Shown here: one piece after another, positions 17,809 to 25,546 of the stretch | Position numbering within the stretch: the first letter of the stretch is position 1 | Layout: each line of letters starts with the position of its first letter | Assembly (NCBI RefSeq): GCF_963378085.1 | Contig: NZ_OY726395.1 | Span: 4,340,001-4,404,000, forward strand | DNA length: 64,000 bases | Direction of reading: 5' to 3' | From: Mycolicibacterium sp. MU0050 | GTDB lineage: Bacteria; Actinomycetota; Actinomycetes; Mycobacteriales; Mycobacteriaceae | Made by a program: the position numbers and the translations under genes | Notes under the pieces: generated by a model | Seen by the model: only the letters and a program-made list of their open reading frames with translations | The model's database searches: none | What the model was told of the DNA's origin: nothing

Positions 17809-18747
17809 ATGAGCGCTGGCCTTTTCGGACTTCTCGACGACGTCGCCGCGCTGGCCCGCCTGGCCGCGGCCTCGGTCGACGACATCGGCGCGGCAGCGGG
17901 TAGGGCCACCGCCAAGGCCGCCGGCGTGGTCATCGACGACACCGCGGTGACGCCCCAGTACGTGCACGGGCTGGCCGCCGAGCGCGAGCTGCCGATCATC
18001 AAGAAGATCGCGATCGGCTCGCTGCGCAACAAGCTGCTGTTCATCCTGCCGGTGGCGCTGCTGCTCAGCCAGTTCGCGCCGATTCTGCTGACCCCGATCC
18101 TTATGATCGGCGCCACCTACCTGTGCTACGAGGGCGCCCACAAGGTCTGGGGGTGGTTCCGCGGCGGCGCCGACCACGCCGTCCCGACCACCGCCGTCGG
18201 CGGCGACGCGGAGAAGTACATGGTGACCGGGGCCATCCGCACCGACTTCATCCTGTCCGCGGAGATCATGGTGATCGCGCTCAACGAAGTCGCCGACCAG
18301 CCCTTCCTGCCGCGGCTGATCATCCTCGTGGTCGTCGCCCTGGTCATCACGCTCGCGGTGTACGGCGTGGTGGCCGGCATCGTGAAGATGGACGACATCG
18401 GCCTGCACCTGGCCCAGCGGGCCTCGCGGTTGTCCCAGAAGGTGGGGCGCGCGCTGGTTGCCGGAATGCCCAAGCTGCTCACCGCGCTGTCGGTGATCGG
18501 GACCGTGGCGATGCTCTGGGTCGGCGGGCACATCCTGCTGCTCGGCACCGACACCCTGGGCTGGCACACGCTCTACGGGGTGGTGCACCACGCCGAAGAG
18601 GCGGTGCGCGGCGCCGTCGCCGGGTTCGGGGCGGTGCTGGCCTGGCTGGTGAACACCGCGGCGTCGGCGGTCATCGGCCTGGTGGTCGGCTCGGTGGTGG
18701 TCGGCATCATGCACGTGCTGCCGATCGGCAACAAGGCCGCGCACTAG
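17809..18747 (+). CDS. DUF808 family integral membrane protein
   Basis: Membrane protein of 312 aa of the DUF808 (E. coli YedI-like) family, function unknown. The start ATG 17809 gives the family N terminus MSAGLFGLLDDVAALARLAA and agrees with GGAG upstream. Hydrophobic segments are seen at about residues 75-115 (LLFILPVALLLSQFAPILLT and PILMIGATYL), 165-190 (LIILVVVALVITLAVYGVVA), 225-250 and 285-312. The conserved EGAHKVWGWF follows the second segment. It is divergent from the VOC gene and convergent with the fadE gene downstream. Confidence 0.88.
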   Translation: MSAGLFGLLDDVAALARLAAASVDDIGAAAGRATAKAAGVVIDDTAVTPQYVHGLAAERELPIIKKIAIGSLRNKLLFILPVALLLSQFAPILLTPILMIGATYLCYEGAHKVWGWFRGGADHAVPTTAVGGDAEKYMVTGAIRTDFILSAEIMVIALNEVADQPFLPRLIILVVVALVITLAVYGVVAGIVKMDDIGLHLAQRASRLSQKVGRALVAGMPKLLTALSVIGTVAMLWVGGHILLLGTDTLGWHTLYGVVHHAEEAVRGAVAGFGAVLAWLVNTAASAVIGLVVGSVVVGIMHVLPIGNKAAH

Positions 18748-18775
18748 GCGACGGCAACACGCACCCGCTCGAGGG

Positions 18776-19918
18776 TCACAGACCCAGATTGCGGCCGATG
18801 ATGTCCTTCATGATCTCGGTGGTGCCACCGAAGATCGTCATGATGCGGTTGTCCATGTAGTCGCGCGCGACCCGGTACTCCGTCATGTAGCCGTATCCAC
18901 CGTGGAGCTGCACGCAGCCGTCGATGACCTTCTTGGCGGTCTCCGTGCACCACCACTTCGCCTTCGCGGCCTCCACGGCGGTGAGTTCGCCATCGACGAC
19001 CGCCTGCAGGCAGCGGTCGATGTACTGCTGACCGATCTCGAGTTCGGTGTCCATCTCGGCCAACAGGAAACGGTTGTGCTGGAAGTTGCCGATCGACTGG
19101 CCGAACGCCTTGCGGTCCTTGGCGTACTGCAGCGTCTGCCGGAACGTCTCGCGGGCGCCGGCGATGGCGGAGATGGCGATCGACAGTCGCTCCGAGGGCA
19201 GGTTGGCCATCAGGTGATAGAAGCCGCGGCCCTCCGTACCGAGCAGGTTCGCCGCCGGCACCCGCACGTTCTCGAAGACGAGTTCCGCGGTGTCCTGGTA
19301 GTGCAGCCCCATCTTTTCGAGCTTGCGGCCGCGACTGAACCCCTCCATGCCGTCCTCGACGACCAGCAGCGTGAAGCCCTTGTGGCCGGCCTCGGGGTCG
19401 GTGCGGCAGACGACCACGACCAGGTCGCAGTTGATGCCGGAGGAGATGAACGTCTTGGTGCCGTTGACAATCCAGTCGTCGCCGTCGCGCACGGCTGACG
19501 TCCGGATGCCGGCGAGGTCGCTACCGGCGCCGGGTTCGGTCATCGCGACGGCGACAATCAACTCACCGCTGGTGATGCCGGGCAACCAGCGTCGCTTCTG
19601 CTCGTCGTTGGACAACGACGAGAAGTACGGGCCGACGACGTCGTTCTGCAGACTCAGCGACGGCCCGGGCCCGCCGTAGCGGGCGATCTCCTCGTCGATG
19701 ACGGCATTGAACCGGAAGTCGTCCACGCCCCCGCCGCCGAACTCCTCGGGCATGTTGAACCCGATCAGCCCGTACTTGCCGGCCGTGACGTAGGCCGAGC
19801 GGTCGACGATCCGTTCGGCCTCCCAGCGCTGCGCGTTCGGCTCGAGTTCCCGCTCGATGAACTGCCGCACCGTTTCGCGGAACGCCTCGTGCTCGGGTTC
19901 CAGGACGAGTCGCTTCAT
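18776..19918 (-). CDS. Acyl-CoA dehydrogenase
   Basis: FAD-dependent acyl-CoA dehydrogenase of 380 aa, normal length. The substrate and flavin motifs are VAMTEPGAGSDLAGIRTSAV (about residues 127-146), WIVNGTKTFISSGINCDLVV, DRKAFGQSIGNFQHNRF, QLHGGYGYMTEYRVARDYMD and the closing FGGTTEIMKDIIGRNLGL. The catalytic Glu is expected in the last motif or in helix G as in short/medium-chain enzymes. It probably acts on a long-chain or branched acyl-CoA. It stands alone on the minus strand between the DUF808 gene and a divergent dioxygenase gene. Confidence 0.92.
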   Translation of the reverse strand: MKRLVLEPEHEAFRETVRQFIERELEPNAQRWEAERIVDRSAYVTAGKYGLIGFNMPEEFGGGGVDDFRFNAVIDEEIARYGGPGPSLSLQNDVVGPYFSSLSNDEQKRRWLPGITSGELIVAVAMTEPGAGSDLAGIRTSAVRDGDDWIVNGTKTFISSGINCDLVVVVCRTDPEAGHKGFTLLVVEDGMEGFSRGRKLEKMGLHYQDTAELVFENVRVPAANLLGTEGRGFYHLMANLPSERLSIAISAIAGARETFRQTLQYAKDRKAFGQSIGNFQHNRFLLAEMDTELEIGQQYIDRCLQAVVDGELTAVEAAKAKWWCTETAKKVIDGCVQLHGGYGYMTEYRVARDYMDNRIMTIFGGTTEIMKDIIGRNLGL

Positions 19919-20052
19919 GTGATTCTCACTCTCCGTACAGTCGATGCAGCTCAGCGCCGGTTGCGCTCGACGGTAGCAATACCGGGGCGGAGTCGCGCGT
20001 GCCGTCCGGCGTTTGCACGCTCCCCCCGTTCATTCGCGGGGATGATGGCCCC

Positions 20053-20919
20053 ATGGCCGACAACCCTGACGTGCTGCCCGCGGCGTTCATCGGCCACGGC
20101 AGCCCGATGAACGCCCTGGAACTCAACAAGTACACCGCCGCCTGGCGGGCCTTCGGCCGGGCGGTTCCCCGGCCCCGGGCCATCCTGGTGGTCAGCGCGC
20201 ACTGGTACATCAACGCCACCGCGGTCACCGCCATGTCCCGGCCCCGCACCATCCATGACTTCTACGGCTTCCCCCAGGAACTGTTCGACATCGACTATCC
20301 CGCGTCCGGAATGCCCGAATTGGTCGGCGAGATCCAGGAGCTCGTGCAGCCCACCTGGGTGGGGGCCGATGTCGACAGCTGGGGCATCGACCACGGGACC
20401 TGGTCGGTGCTGGTGCACGCCTTCCCCGACGCGTCGATTCCGGTGGTGCAGCTGTCCATCAACGCCGACAAGCCGCTGGACTACCACCTGGAATTGGGCG
20501 CCAAGCTGGCCGGGCTGCGGGAGCGCGGCGTCCTGCTCATCGGCAGCGGCAACATCGTGCACAACCTGCGGCAGATGAGCCAACAACATCCGGACACCGG
20601 CTACGGGTGGGCGCAGCGCTTCGACGAGGCGGCCCGGGAGGTGTTGACGGCGGCACCCGACACCGCGGTCGGGCTGCGCGACCATGCGGACTACGCCGCC
20701 GCGGTGCCGACCCCCGACCACTTCATCCCGATGCTCTACGTCGCCGGCGCCGCCGGGGCCGTCGGGGCGCCGTTGACCGAACTGGTCGATGGCTACTGCT
20801 ACGGCTCGCTGTCGATGACGTCCTACACCGTGGGGATAAAGGTACCTCCCACGGAGACAACGGAATTCACCGGATCGCAGGCACCGTTGGACGTGCCGGC
20901 CGACCAGTCGAATATCTGA
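20053..20919 (+). CDS. 4,5-DOPA-extradiol dioxygenase family protein (YgiD-like)
   Basis: Class III extradiol dioxygenase-fold protein of 288 aa, like E. coli YgiD and plant DODA. Zinc ligands are expected at the His in AFIGHGSPMNAL (about residue 14), the His in LVVSAHWYINAT (about 50) and a His near the C terminus in TPDHFIPMLYVAGA. DHGTWSVLVHAFPDASIP and LLIGSGNIVHNLRQM are family signatures. ATG 20053 (MADNPDVLPAAF) is chosen because the 18-residue in-frame extension lacks family sequence. It is convergent with the membrane protein gene at 20921, one base apart. Confidence 0.9.
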   Translation: MADNPDVLPAAFIGHGSPMNALELNKYTAAWRAFGRAVPRPRAILVVSAHWYINATAVTAMSRPRTIHDFYGFPQELFDIDYPASGMPELVGEIQELVQPTWVGADVDSWGIDHGTWSVLVHAFPDASIPVVQLSINADKPLDYHLELGAKLAGLRERGVLLIGSGNIVHNLRQMSQQHPDTGYGWAQRFDEAAREVLTAAPDTAVGLRDHADYAAAVPTPDHFIPMLYVAGAAGAVGAPLTELVDGYCYGSLSMTSYTVGIKVPPTETTEFTGSQAPLDVPADQSNI

Positions 20920-20920
20920 G

Positions 20921-21355
20921 TCAGCCGGCGGGCTGCTCGGCTGCCTGGCGCGCCATACGTTCCTCGTAGCGGTCGACGAGTTCGCGGAAGCCCAACCGGT
21001 CGTAGCCCGGAATCGGTTGCACACCCCACTCGTCGCGTGCGGTGTCCTTGCCCTCGGCACCCTCGGGCGGCCCCAACGGCGGGTACGGATACTTACATTC
21101 CAGCGCGTCGTCGGAGAACCTGACCTTGAGCAGCTCGCTGCAGATCTGGGTGAGGCTCAACGTCGGGTACCCGTAGTAGACCGCCATGAACGGAAGGGTG
21201 AATGCGCCCTCGATGACCAGCGCGATCAGGCACACCAGGACCGCGCGTTTGATCCACTTGTGCATCCGGGCGTAGTACGGCGTGGTACCCGGCGGCAGGT
21301 CCTCGGCCGGGTCCTTCTCCTCGGCCGACGGCGGGGTCGAAGATGGTGTGGTCAC
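20921..21355 (-). CDS. Single-span membrane protein of the NorQ/NorD-linked module
   Basis: Protein of 144 aa starting at GTG 21355 behind AAGGAG. An acidic, proline-rich N terminus (residues 1-28) is followed by one hydrophobic helix at about residues 38-62 ([20 protein letters not shown] then AVYYG). A region with two cysteines follows ([27 protein letters not shown]), which might form a disulphide outside the membrane. The C-terminal tail is soluble and charged. I recognise no family. It is the last gene of the minus-strand run that begins with the TetR gene at 25324, and lies 34 bp behind the polytopic membrane protein, so it is probably a subunit of the same assembly. Confidence 0.75.
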   Translation of the reverse strand: MTTPSSTPPSAEEKDPAEDLPPGTTPYYARMHKWIKRAVLVCLIALVIEGAFTLPFMAVYYGYPTLSLTQICSELLKVRFSDDALECKYPYPPLGPPEGAEGKDTARDEWGVQPIPGYDRLGFRELVDRYEERMARQAAEQPAG

Positions 21356-21389
21356 TCTGGTTCTCCTTTGCAGTGCGCCGCAAACACGT

Positions 21390-22085
21390 TCAGTCCGTGA
21401 ATATTTCGCGGTTCACCGTGTGCAGATACGGGATCGCGAGGAAGGGGGTGATGTAGAAGATGTCGTAGAGCCACCAACCGATGACCGGGAACACCACGCC
21501 GGCGAAACGCACGTCCGCGAACATCGTCATGTTCAGGATGTAGACCGGCCAGATGACCACGCCCATCCAGCAGGTGATGATCATCCACTGATGGCCCCAG
21601 CGCTTCATCTGCAAGAAGCCGATGGCCGCCGCGACGCGCATCGAGAACACCGTGAGGATGAAACCGATGACGAAGGCCTTCTCGCCGGGCGCCGCGGCAC
21701 CGCCGACCCACAGTTCGTTGTAATGCCAGAAGTAGCCGGCGTCGAACATGTTGCCCCAGCCGATCATCAGCACCCGGTTGATCAGCGTGTGGTTGCCCAC
21801 CATGTCCAGCGCCCAGCCGAGGCTGTTGAGCATGCCGTCGATCAGCACCAGGTATCCGATGAGGGTGACGATCATCGGCCGCACCGACAGTCCCGCGCGC
21901 TGGGCCTGGCGCTGCAGCCAGACCCCGCGCATGAAGATCGGGAAGCCGATCAGGCCCGGCGCCCACATCCCCATCAGCGCGGCGCCGACGATCATCCACT
22001 TGTCGGCACGTCGCTGCGCCCGCTTCGACTCCTCGTGGTGGTCCTCGAGGCTCACCCCGCCGACAGCGGTCGGCGACGTGCTCAC
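21390..22085 (-). CDS. Polytopic membrane protein of the NorQ/NorD-linked module (copy A)
   Basis: Integral membrane protein of 231 aa with about five or six hydrophobic segments: [20 protein letters not shown] near residue 30, [16 protein letters not shown] near 73, [19 protein letters not shown] near 135, [20 protein letters not shown] near 165, and [20 protein letters not shown] near 200. Polar residues in or near the membrane ([20 protein letters not shown]) could bind a metal or substrate. I cannot name the family. It starts at GTG 22085, overlapping the stop of the 43-aa gene. A close paralogue lies at 25547-26245. It is a candidate catalytic or transport subunit served by the NorQ/NorD pair. 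Confidence 0.85.
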   Translation of the reverse strand: MSTSPTAVGGVSLEDHHEESKRAQRRADKWMIVGAALMGMWAPGLIGFPIFMRGVWLQRQAQRAGLSVRPMIVTLIGYLVLIDGMLNSLGWALDMVGNHTLINRVLMIGWGNMFDAGYFWHYNELWVGGAAAPGEKAFVIGFILTVFSMRVAAAIGFLQMKRWGHQWMIITCWMGVVIWPVYILNMTMFADVRFAGVVFPVIGWWLYDIFYITPFLAIPYLHTVNREIFTD

Positions 22086-22213
22086 AGATACCACCATCCA
22101 CGGTCGAACGACATCCACAGCTGGATGAGGAACATCGTCAGCAGAAAGCCGTAGATGACGACCTGGAAGACGATCAGCGCCTTCTTGCGGTTCTTTTCCT
22201 TCTGGTCGACCAT
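22082..22213 (-). CDS. 43-aa single-span membrane micro-protein
   Basis: ATG 22213 is preceded by AGGAGGGACAC, an excellent ribosome site. The product starts MVDQKEKNRKKALIV with a lysine-rich cytoplasmic head, then one membrane helix (FQVVIYGFLLTMFLIQLWM, about residues 16-34), then SFDRGWWYL. Its TGA overlaps the GTG of the polytopic protein gene, and it begins nine bases after the NorQ stop codon. The basic head before the helix predicts the N terminus inside. The spacing, ribosome site and overlap make it a real gene and a likely small subunit of the membrane complex. Confidence 0.82.
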   Translation of the reverse strand: MVDQKEKNRKKALIVFQVVIYGFLLTMFLIQLWMSFDRGWWYL

Positions 22214-22222
22214 GTGTCCCTC

Positions 22223-23023
22223 CTAGGGTTGAGCCGGGGTATCGGCGGCGAGCAGGCTGGCGGCGGCCACCTCGCGCAGGCCGTCGCTGATGGCGCCGTC
22301 GGTGCTCAGCGGCGCGAGGATGCAGGCCTCCGCGGCCTCCAGTTCGCTCGCACCGGCAGCGATCAGTTGGGCCGCGGTGACGAGCACGCGGGTCGACGGC
22401 GGCTCGAAATGAAAGGCCTCGTCGGCGGTGCGGATGGCGATGGCGCACTGGATAAGTCGTTGCGCGACGGCGAGGTCCACCCCGGTTTCGGAGACCACCG
22501 CCTGGGCCTCTCGTTCCGGTGGCAGGTAGCCCATCGGCAAGGTGACGAAGCGCTGCCGGAACGACGGCTTGAGTTCCTTCAACGAGCTGCGGTAGGCCGG
22601 GTTGTAGGAGCACACCAGCATGAACTCGTCCGGCGCGTGGACCACCTCGTCGGCGCGGTCCAGGTACAGGGCGCGGCGGTGATCGGTCAACGAGTGCAGG
22701 ATGGCCAGCGAGTCGTGCCTGGCCTCGACCACCTCGTCGAGGTAGCAGATGGCCCCGGTCTTGACGGCCCGGGTCAGCGGGCCGTCGGTCCAGACGACGT
22801 CGCCGCCGGTGACCATGAAGCGCCCCACCAGATCCGAGCTGGTCAGGTCGTCGTGGCAACTGATGGTGATGACGGGGCGACGCAGCAGCGTGCCCATGTG
22901 CTCGACGAACCGCGTCTTGCCGCACCCCGTCGGTCCGGTGAGCATCACCGGGATCTTGCGGGTGAAGGCCTGTTCGAACAGTTGGACTTCGTGGCCGTTG
23001 GCGTAGTAGCTGTCGTTGCTCAT
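22223..23023 (-). CDS. norQ: MoxR-type AAA+ ATPase, NorQ/CbbQ family
   Basis: ATPase of 266 aa. Walker A is GPTGCGKT at residues 30-37, and Walker B-like GAICYLDEVVEARHD lies at about 106-120. The NorQ/CbbQ sequence ISCHDDLTSSDLVGRF and the sensor-type CSYNPAYRSSLKELKPSFRQ are present. NorQ/CbbQ proteins work with a VWA partner to remodel or load metal into a target enzyme, for example NO reductase or Rubisco. No norB, norC or Rubisco gene is in the window, so the target here is probably one of the adjacent membrane proteins. It is followed nine bases later by the 43-aa gene and lies 27 bp behind the VWA gene. Confidence 0.9.
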   Translation of the reverse strand: MSNDSYYANGHEVQLFEQAFTRKIPVMLTGPTGCGKTRFVEHMGTLLRRPVITISCHDDLTSSDLVGRFMVTGGDVVWTDGPLTRAVKTGAICYLDEVVEARHDSLAILHSLTDHRRALYLDRADEVVHAPDEFMLVCSYNPAYRSSLKELKPSFRQRFVTLPMGYLPPEREAQAVVSETGVDLAVAQRLIQCAIAIRTADEAFHFEPPSTRVLVTAAQLIAAGASELEAAEACILAPLSTDGAISDGLREVAAASLLAADTPAQP

Positions 23024-23050
23024 GGCGGTGTCGATGTCCTCCTCGGACGG

Positions 23051-24583
23051 TTATGCGGTGACCAATTCGCGATGGACGTGGGCCAGCACCCGGGGTAGTT
23101 CCTCGACCCGCCGAATGCGTTGGGAGCGACGAGGTCCGAAGACCTCCGGCAGCGGGTCGACCCGGGCGGGGCCGACGCCCACGTAGTAGACGGAGACGCC
23201 GGCGTCGTTGGCTTCCTCGACGGCATGCGCGGCGTCCGCCCAGGCGTAGCGCCCCTCGTATCCCTCGTCGGAGATCATCCCGTCCCCGATGATGATGAGC
23301 AGGCGCCGCTCCGAGGGCTGGTCGAGCAGTCGGCTGGTCAGATGCCGGATGGGAGCGCCGAGGCGGGTGTACCCGCCGGTGGACAGGCCCAGGCCGCTGG
23401 GCGGGATGAATCGTGGGTCCGGGAAATCTTTGAGGCAACGGACTTCCACGCGGTGGCGGGTGTTGCCGGTGAACACGAAGATGCCGTGCCGCTCGCGGGC
23501 CCGCTTCATCGCCCGGGACAGGGCGTCGGCGCAGGCCAGCTCCAACCGGAAGACTTGGCCACCGTGCACCCCGAGCGACGAGCTGCCGTCGAGCAGCAGC
23601 GCGGTGCTGACGTCGCGGCTGCTCGGCAGCAGCTCACGGAAGACCCGTGGCTCGGTGGCCTCGCCGGTCCGCAGGTCGACGTAATGGCGCACGTACTGGT
23701 CGATGTCGAGGTCGGAGCCGTCCTCGAGTCGGTTCGTCATGGCGCGGTGGGTGTGCTCCTCGAACCATTTGTGCAGATCGGCCGACGAGGTCGTCGACGC
23801 GCCGATCCGGGCGTCCCGGGCCAGCTCGAGCACCGCGACATGGTCGGGCATGAAGCTCTTCGTCCACTGGTTCCACTCCGGATACGGGATGCCGGGCCGG
23901 TGTTCCGGGGTGACGTCCATGTCGTTGTCCTCGGGCCGGCTCGGCGGCGGCAGGTTCGGGTTGCGCACCCCGCCGTCGCCGCCGACCGGCACCGAATACG
24001 GCCGCGGCATCCGCTTCTCCGATGTGGTCCACGGCATCCGGCCGAACTGTCGGCGCATCTTGTCCAGCATCCCGGCGGGGGCGGTGAACACCGCGGGCAG
24101 CGCACCGAGCAGCGGGTGTGGGCTGATCCCGTCGGGCCCGCGGGCCAGCTCGATGGCCCGGCTCACCATGGCGCGGGCCTCCGTATCCGGGTCGGCGGGC
24201 TCCAACTCCGGTAGCAGCCGGGCGAATTCGGGCATCAAGCCCGGCCAGCGCACGGCGATCCAGCCGAGCGCGACGCCCGCCTCGACGACCGTCAGGGCGC
24301 GCAGCTCGCGGCCGGACAATTCGTTGAGTCGGTACTCGCCCACCCGGTCCTTCGACTCGGCGCACTGCAGAGCGATGCCGCACGTCAGGCTCCGGCGGGT
24401 CCAGTCGGAACCCAGCGGCGGGTAGGGCACATGGACGAACCGGCGCGCCGAGCTGAGGCCGAACGCGCGGTGTTCGCCGGTCACCAGACGCACGCCCTCG
24501 CGGCGCTGCTCGCTGAGCGCCATGGCGGTCAGCGCACAGCTGCGTTCGATGGCCAGGGCCGTCAGGTCGGCGGACTCAGCCAC
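23051..24583 (-). CDS. norD: VWA domain protein, NorD/CbbO family
   Basis: Protein of 510 aa starting at GTG 24583. The C-terminal von Willebrand factor A domain carries the MIDAS metal site D-x-S-x-S in TALLLDGSSSLGVHGGQ (Asp 332). Further VWA features are ERHGIFVFTGNTRHRVEVRC, YTRLGAPIRHLTSRLL and LLIIIGDGMISDEGYEGRY. The N-terminal 300 residues are helical and lack a recognisable enzyme motif. NorD-type proteins are adaptors that bring the AAA+ partner NorQ to its substrate. The next gene upstream is a 35-aa membrane micro-protein six bases away, and NorQ follows downstream. Confidence 0.9.
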   Translation of the reverse strand: MAESADLTALAIERSCALTAMALSEQRREGVRLVTGEHRAFGLSSARRFVHVPYPPLGSDWTRRSLTCGIALQCAESKDRVGEYRLNELSGRELRALTVVEAGVALGWIAVRWPGLMPEFARLLPELEPADPDTEARAMVSRAIELARGPDGISPHPLLGALPAVFTAPAGMLDKMRRQFGRMPWTTSEKRMPRPYSVPVGGDGGVRNPNLPPPSRPEDNDMDVTPEHRPGIPYPEWNQWTKSFMPDHVAVLELARDARIGASTTSSADLHKWFEEHTHRAMTNRLEDGSDLDIDQYVRHYVDLRTGEATEPRVFRELLPSSRDVSTALLLDGSSSLGVHGGQVFRLELACADALSRAMKRARERHGIFVFTGNTRHRVEVRCLKDFPDPRFIPPSGLGLSTGGYTRLGAPIRHLTSRLLDQPSERRLLIIIGDGMISDEGYEGRYAWADAAHAVEEANDAGVSVYYVGVGPARVDPLPEVFGPRRSQRIRRVEELPRVLAHVHRELVTA

Positions 24584-24589
24584 GTCGGC

Positions 24590-24697
24590 TCAGAACGTTC
24601 CGAGGTTGGAGAACATCCAGTACCAGAACCAGATGACCAGCGCGGTGCCGCCCCAGGCACCCACGTACCGAAGTATCTCCCAGACGTATCCCCACAC
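24590..24697 (-). CDS. 35-aa tryptophan-rich membrane micro-protein
   Basis: GTG 24697 is preceded by AAGGAGGTCACACG, a near-perfect ribosome site. The product reads MWGYVWEILRYVGAWGGTAL, then VIWFWYWMFSNLGTF. Six of 35 residues are Trp, and nearly all of it is one membrane helix. It lies 24 bp behind the TetR stop and its TGA is six bases before the NorD start, so it is the first structural gene of the operon. I know no family for it. The ribosome site and the tight packing support a real gene. Confidence 0.78.
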   Translation of the reverse strand: MWGYVWEILRYVGAWGGTALVIWFWYWMFSNLGTF

Positions 24698-24721
24698 CGT
24701 GTGACCTCCTTGTTGACGAAT

Positions 24722-25324
24722 TCATCGGATCTCCAGTCCGCGCAGCGCGGAGGCGACCAGCTTTTCGAGCATCCCGTCGCGGGTGTCGGCGCTCTCTCCT
24801 GCGCTGAGCACCCCGTAGACCCCGAGCAGGAAGAACACCGCGTTGGAGAACGGGTCCACCTCCGGATGCACCGAGCCCTGGGCGCGGGACAGTTCGATCT
24901 CGCGGACCAGCTGGACGATCACCGGATGGTCGGTCCAGTTCTCCGACGCCGGCCGGGACGGCGAGAAGTGCAACGCCACAAGTTCCCTGAAAAGGGGACT
25001 GCCGAACCGGCGTTCGATGCCCTGCACCAACGCCACCACCTCGGCGAGTGCGCCGGCAAGTTCGTGCGGGCCGGCGAGGAACCGCTCGAACTGCGCGGCG
25101 ACCCGCGCTTCCTCCCGCTGTTCCAGTTCCAGCAGGACGTGCTCCTTGGTGGGGAAATGGAAGTAGAAGGTGCCGTGCGCCACGCCCGCGGCCGCCGCGA
25201 TCGAGTGCACCTCGGCATCAGCCATGCCCGAGCGTTTGAACTCGGCGATCGCCGCACCGAGGATCCGTTCCCGCGTCTGCAGACGCTGGACGTCCCGCGC
25301 GGTCGGCTTGACCTGTGCCGTCAT
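24722..25324 (-). CDS. TetR family regulator of the NorQ/NorD-linked operon (copy A)
   Basis: Repressor of 200 aa. The helix-turn-helix is at about residues 40-65 (HSIAAAAGVAHGTFYFHFPT then KEHVLLELEQRE). The ligand domain is helical. It heads a minus-strand run of seven closely spaced genes down to 20921 and is likely autoregulated through the perfect palindrome TGACTTAAGTCA at 25351-25362, 26 bp before its start codon. A paralogue with the same recognition helix (AAAGVAHGTF) is encoded at 26365-26964, and a sister palindrome lies before the second membrane protein gene. Confidence 0.9.
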   Translation of the reverse strand: MTAQVKPTARDVQRLQTRERILGAAIAEFKRSGMADAEVHSIAAAAGVAHGTFYFHFPTKEHVLLELEQREEARVAAQFERFLAGPHELAGALAEVVALVQGIERRFGSPLFRELVALHFSPSRPASENWTDHPVIVQLVREIELSRAQGSVHPEVDPFSNAVFFLLGVYGVLSAGESADTRDGMLEKLVASALRGLEIR

Positions 25325-25350
25325 GATGTGATGTTTCTAGTCCAATGTAC

Positions 25351-25362
25351 TGACTTAAGTCA
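25351..25362. promoter_or_regulatory. TetR operator candidate 1 (perfect palindrome)
   Basis: TGACTTAAGTCA is a perfect 12-bp palindrome 26 bp upstream of the TetR copy A start. It differs at only two central positions from TGACTCTAGTCA at 26252-26263, before the paralogous membrane protein gene. Confidence 0.65.
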
Positions 25363-25456
25363 ATAGATACCGCGGGCATGGTCGGACTGATCTCCTGCTG
25401 AATGGGTTCTACCAGGTTTTATCGAACGCAGCTGTCCCAGCAGAGTGGCACGTCAA

Positions 25457-25482
25457 CTGATATCTGTCACTGATACATGTCA
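25457..25482. promoter_or_regulatory. Tandem TGA-N6-TCA repeats
   Basis: CTGATATCTGTCA (25457-25469) and CTGATACATGTCA (25470-25482) are two adjacent 13-bp direct repeats. Each keeps the TGA-N6-TCA outline of the operators at 25351 and 26252. They lie about 135-160 bp upstream of the TetR copy A start, and downstream of the second membrane protein gene. They may be extra operators or a site for another regulator. The rest of 25363-25546 shows no gene. Confidence 0.45.
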
Positions 25483-25546
25483 GCCTAGTTGTCGCGCGAC
25501 TAGCCTTGCGTCGCCCGTCGACGAGGGTTGAGGCGGCGGAAACCGC

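Noticed and set aside
21390..23438. A single 682-codon minus-strand frame joining the polytopic protein to an upstream stretch
   Set aside because: The upstream part lies in the wrong frame over NorQ and NorD. The true gene starts at GTG 22085, where the hydrophobic protein begins and overlaps the 43-aa gene.
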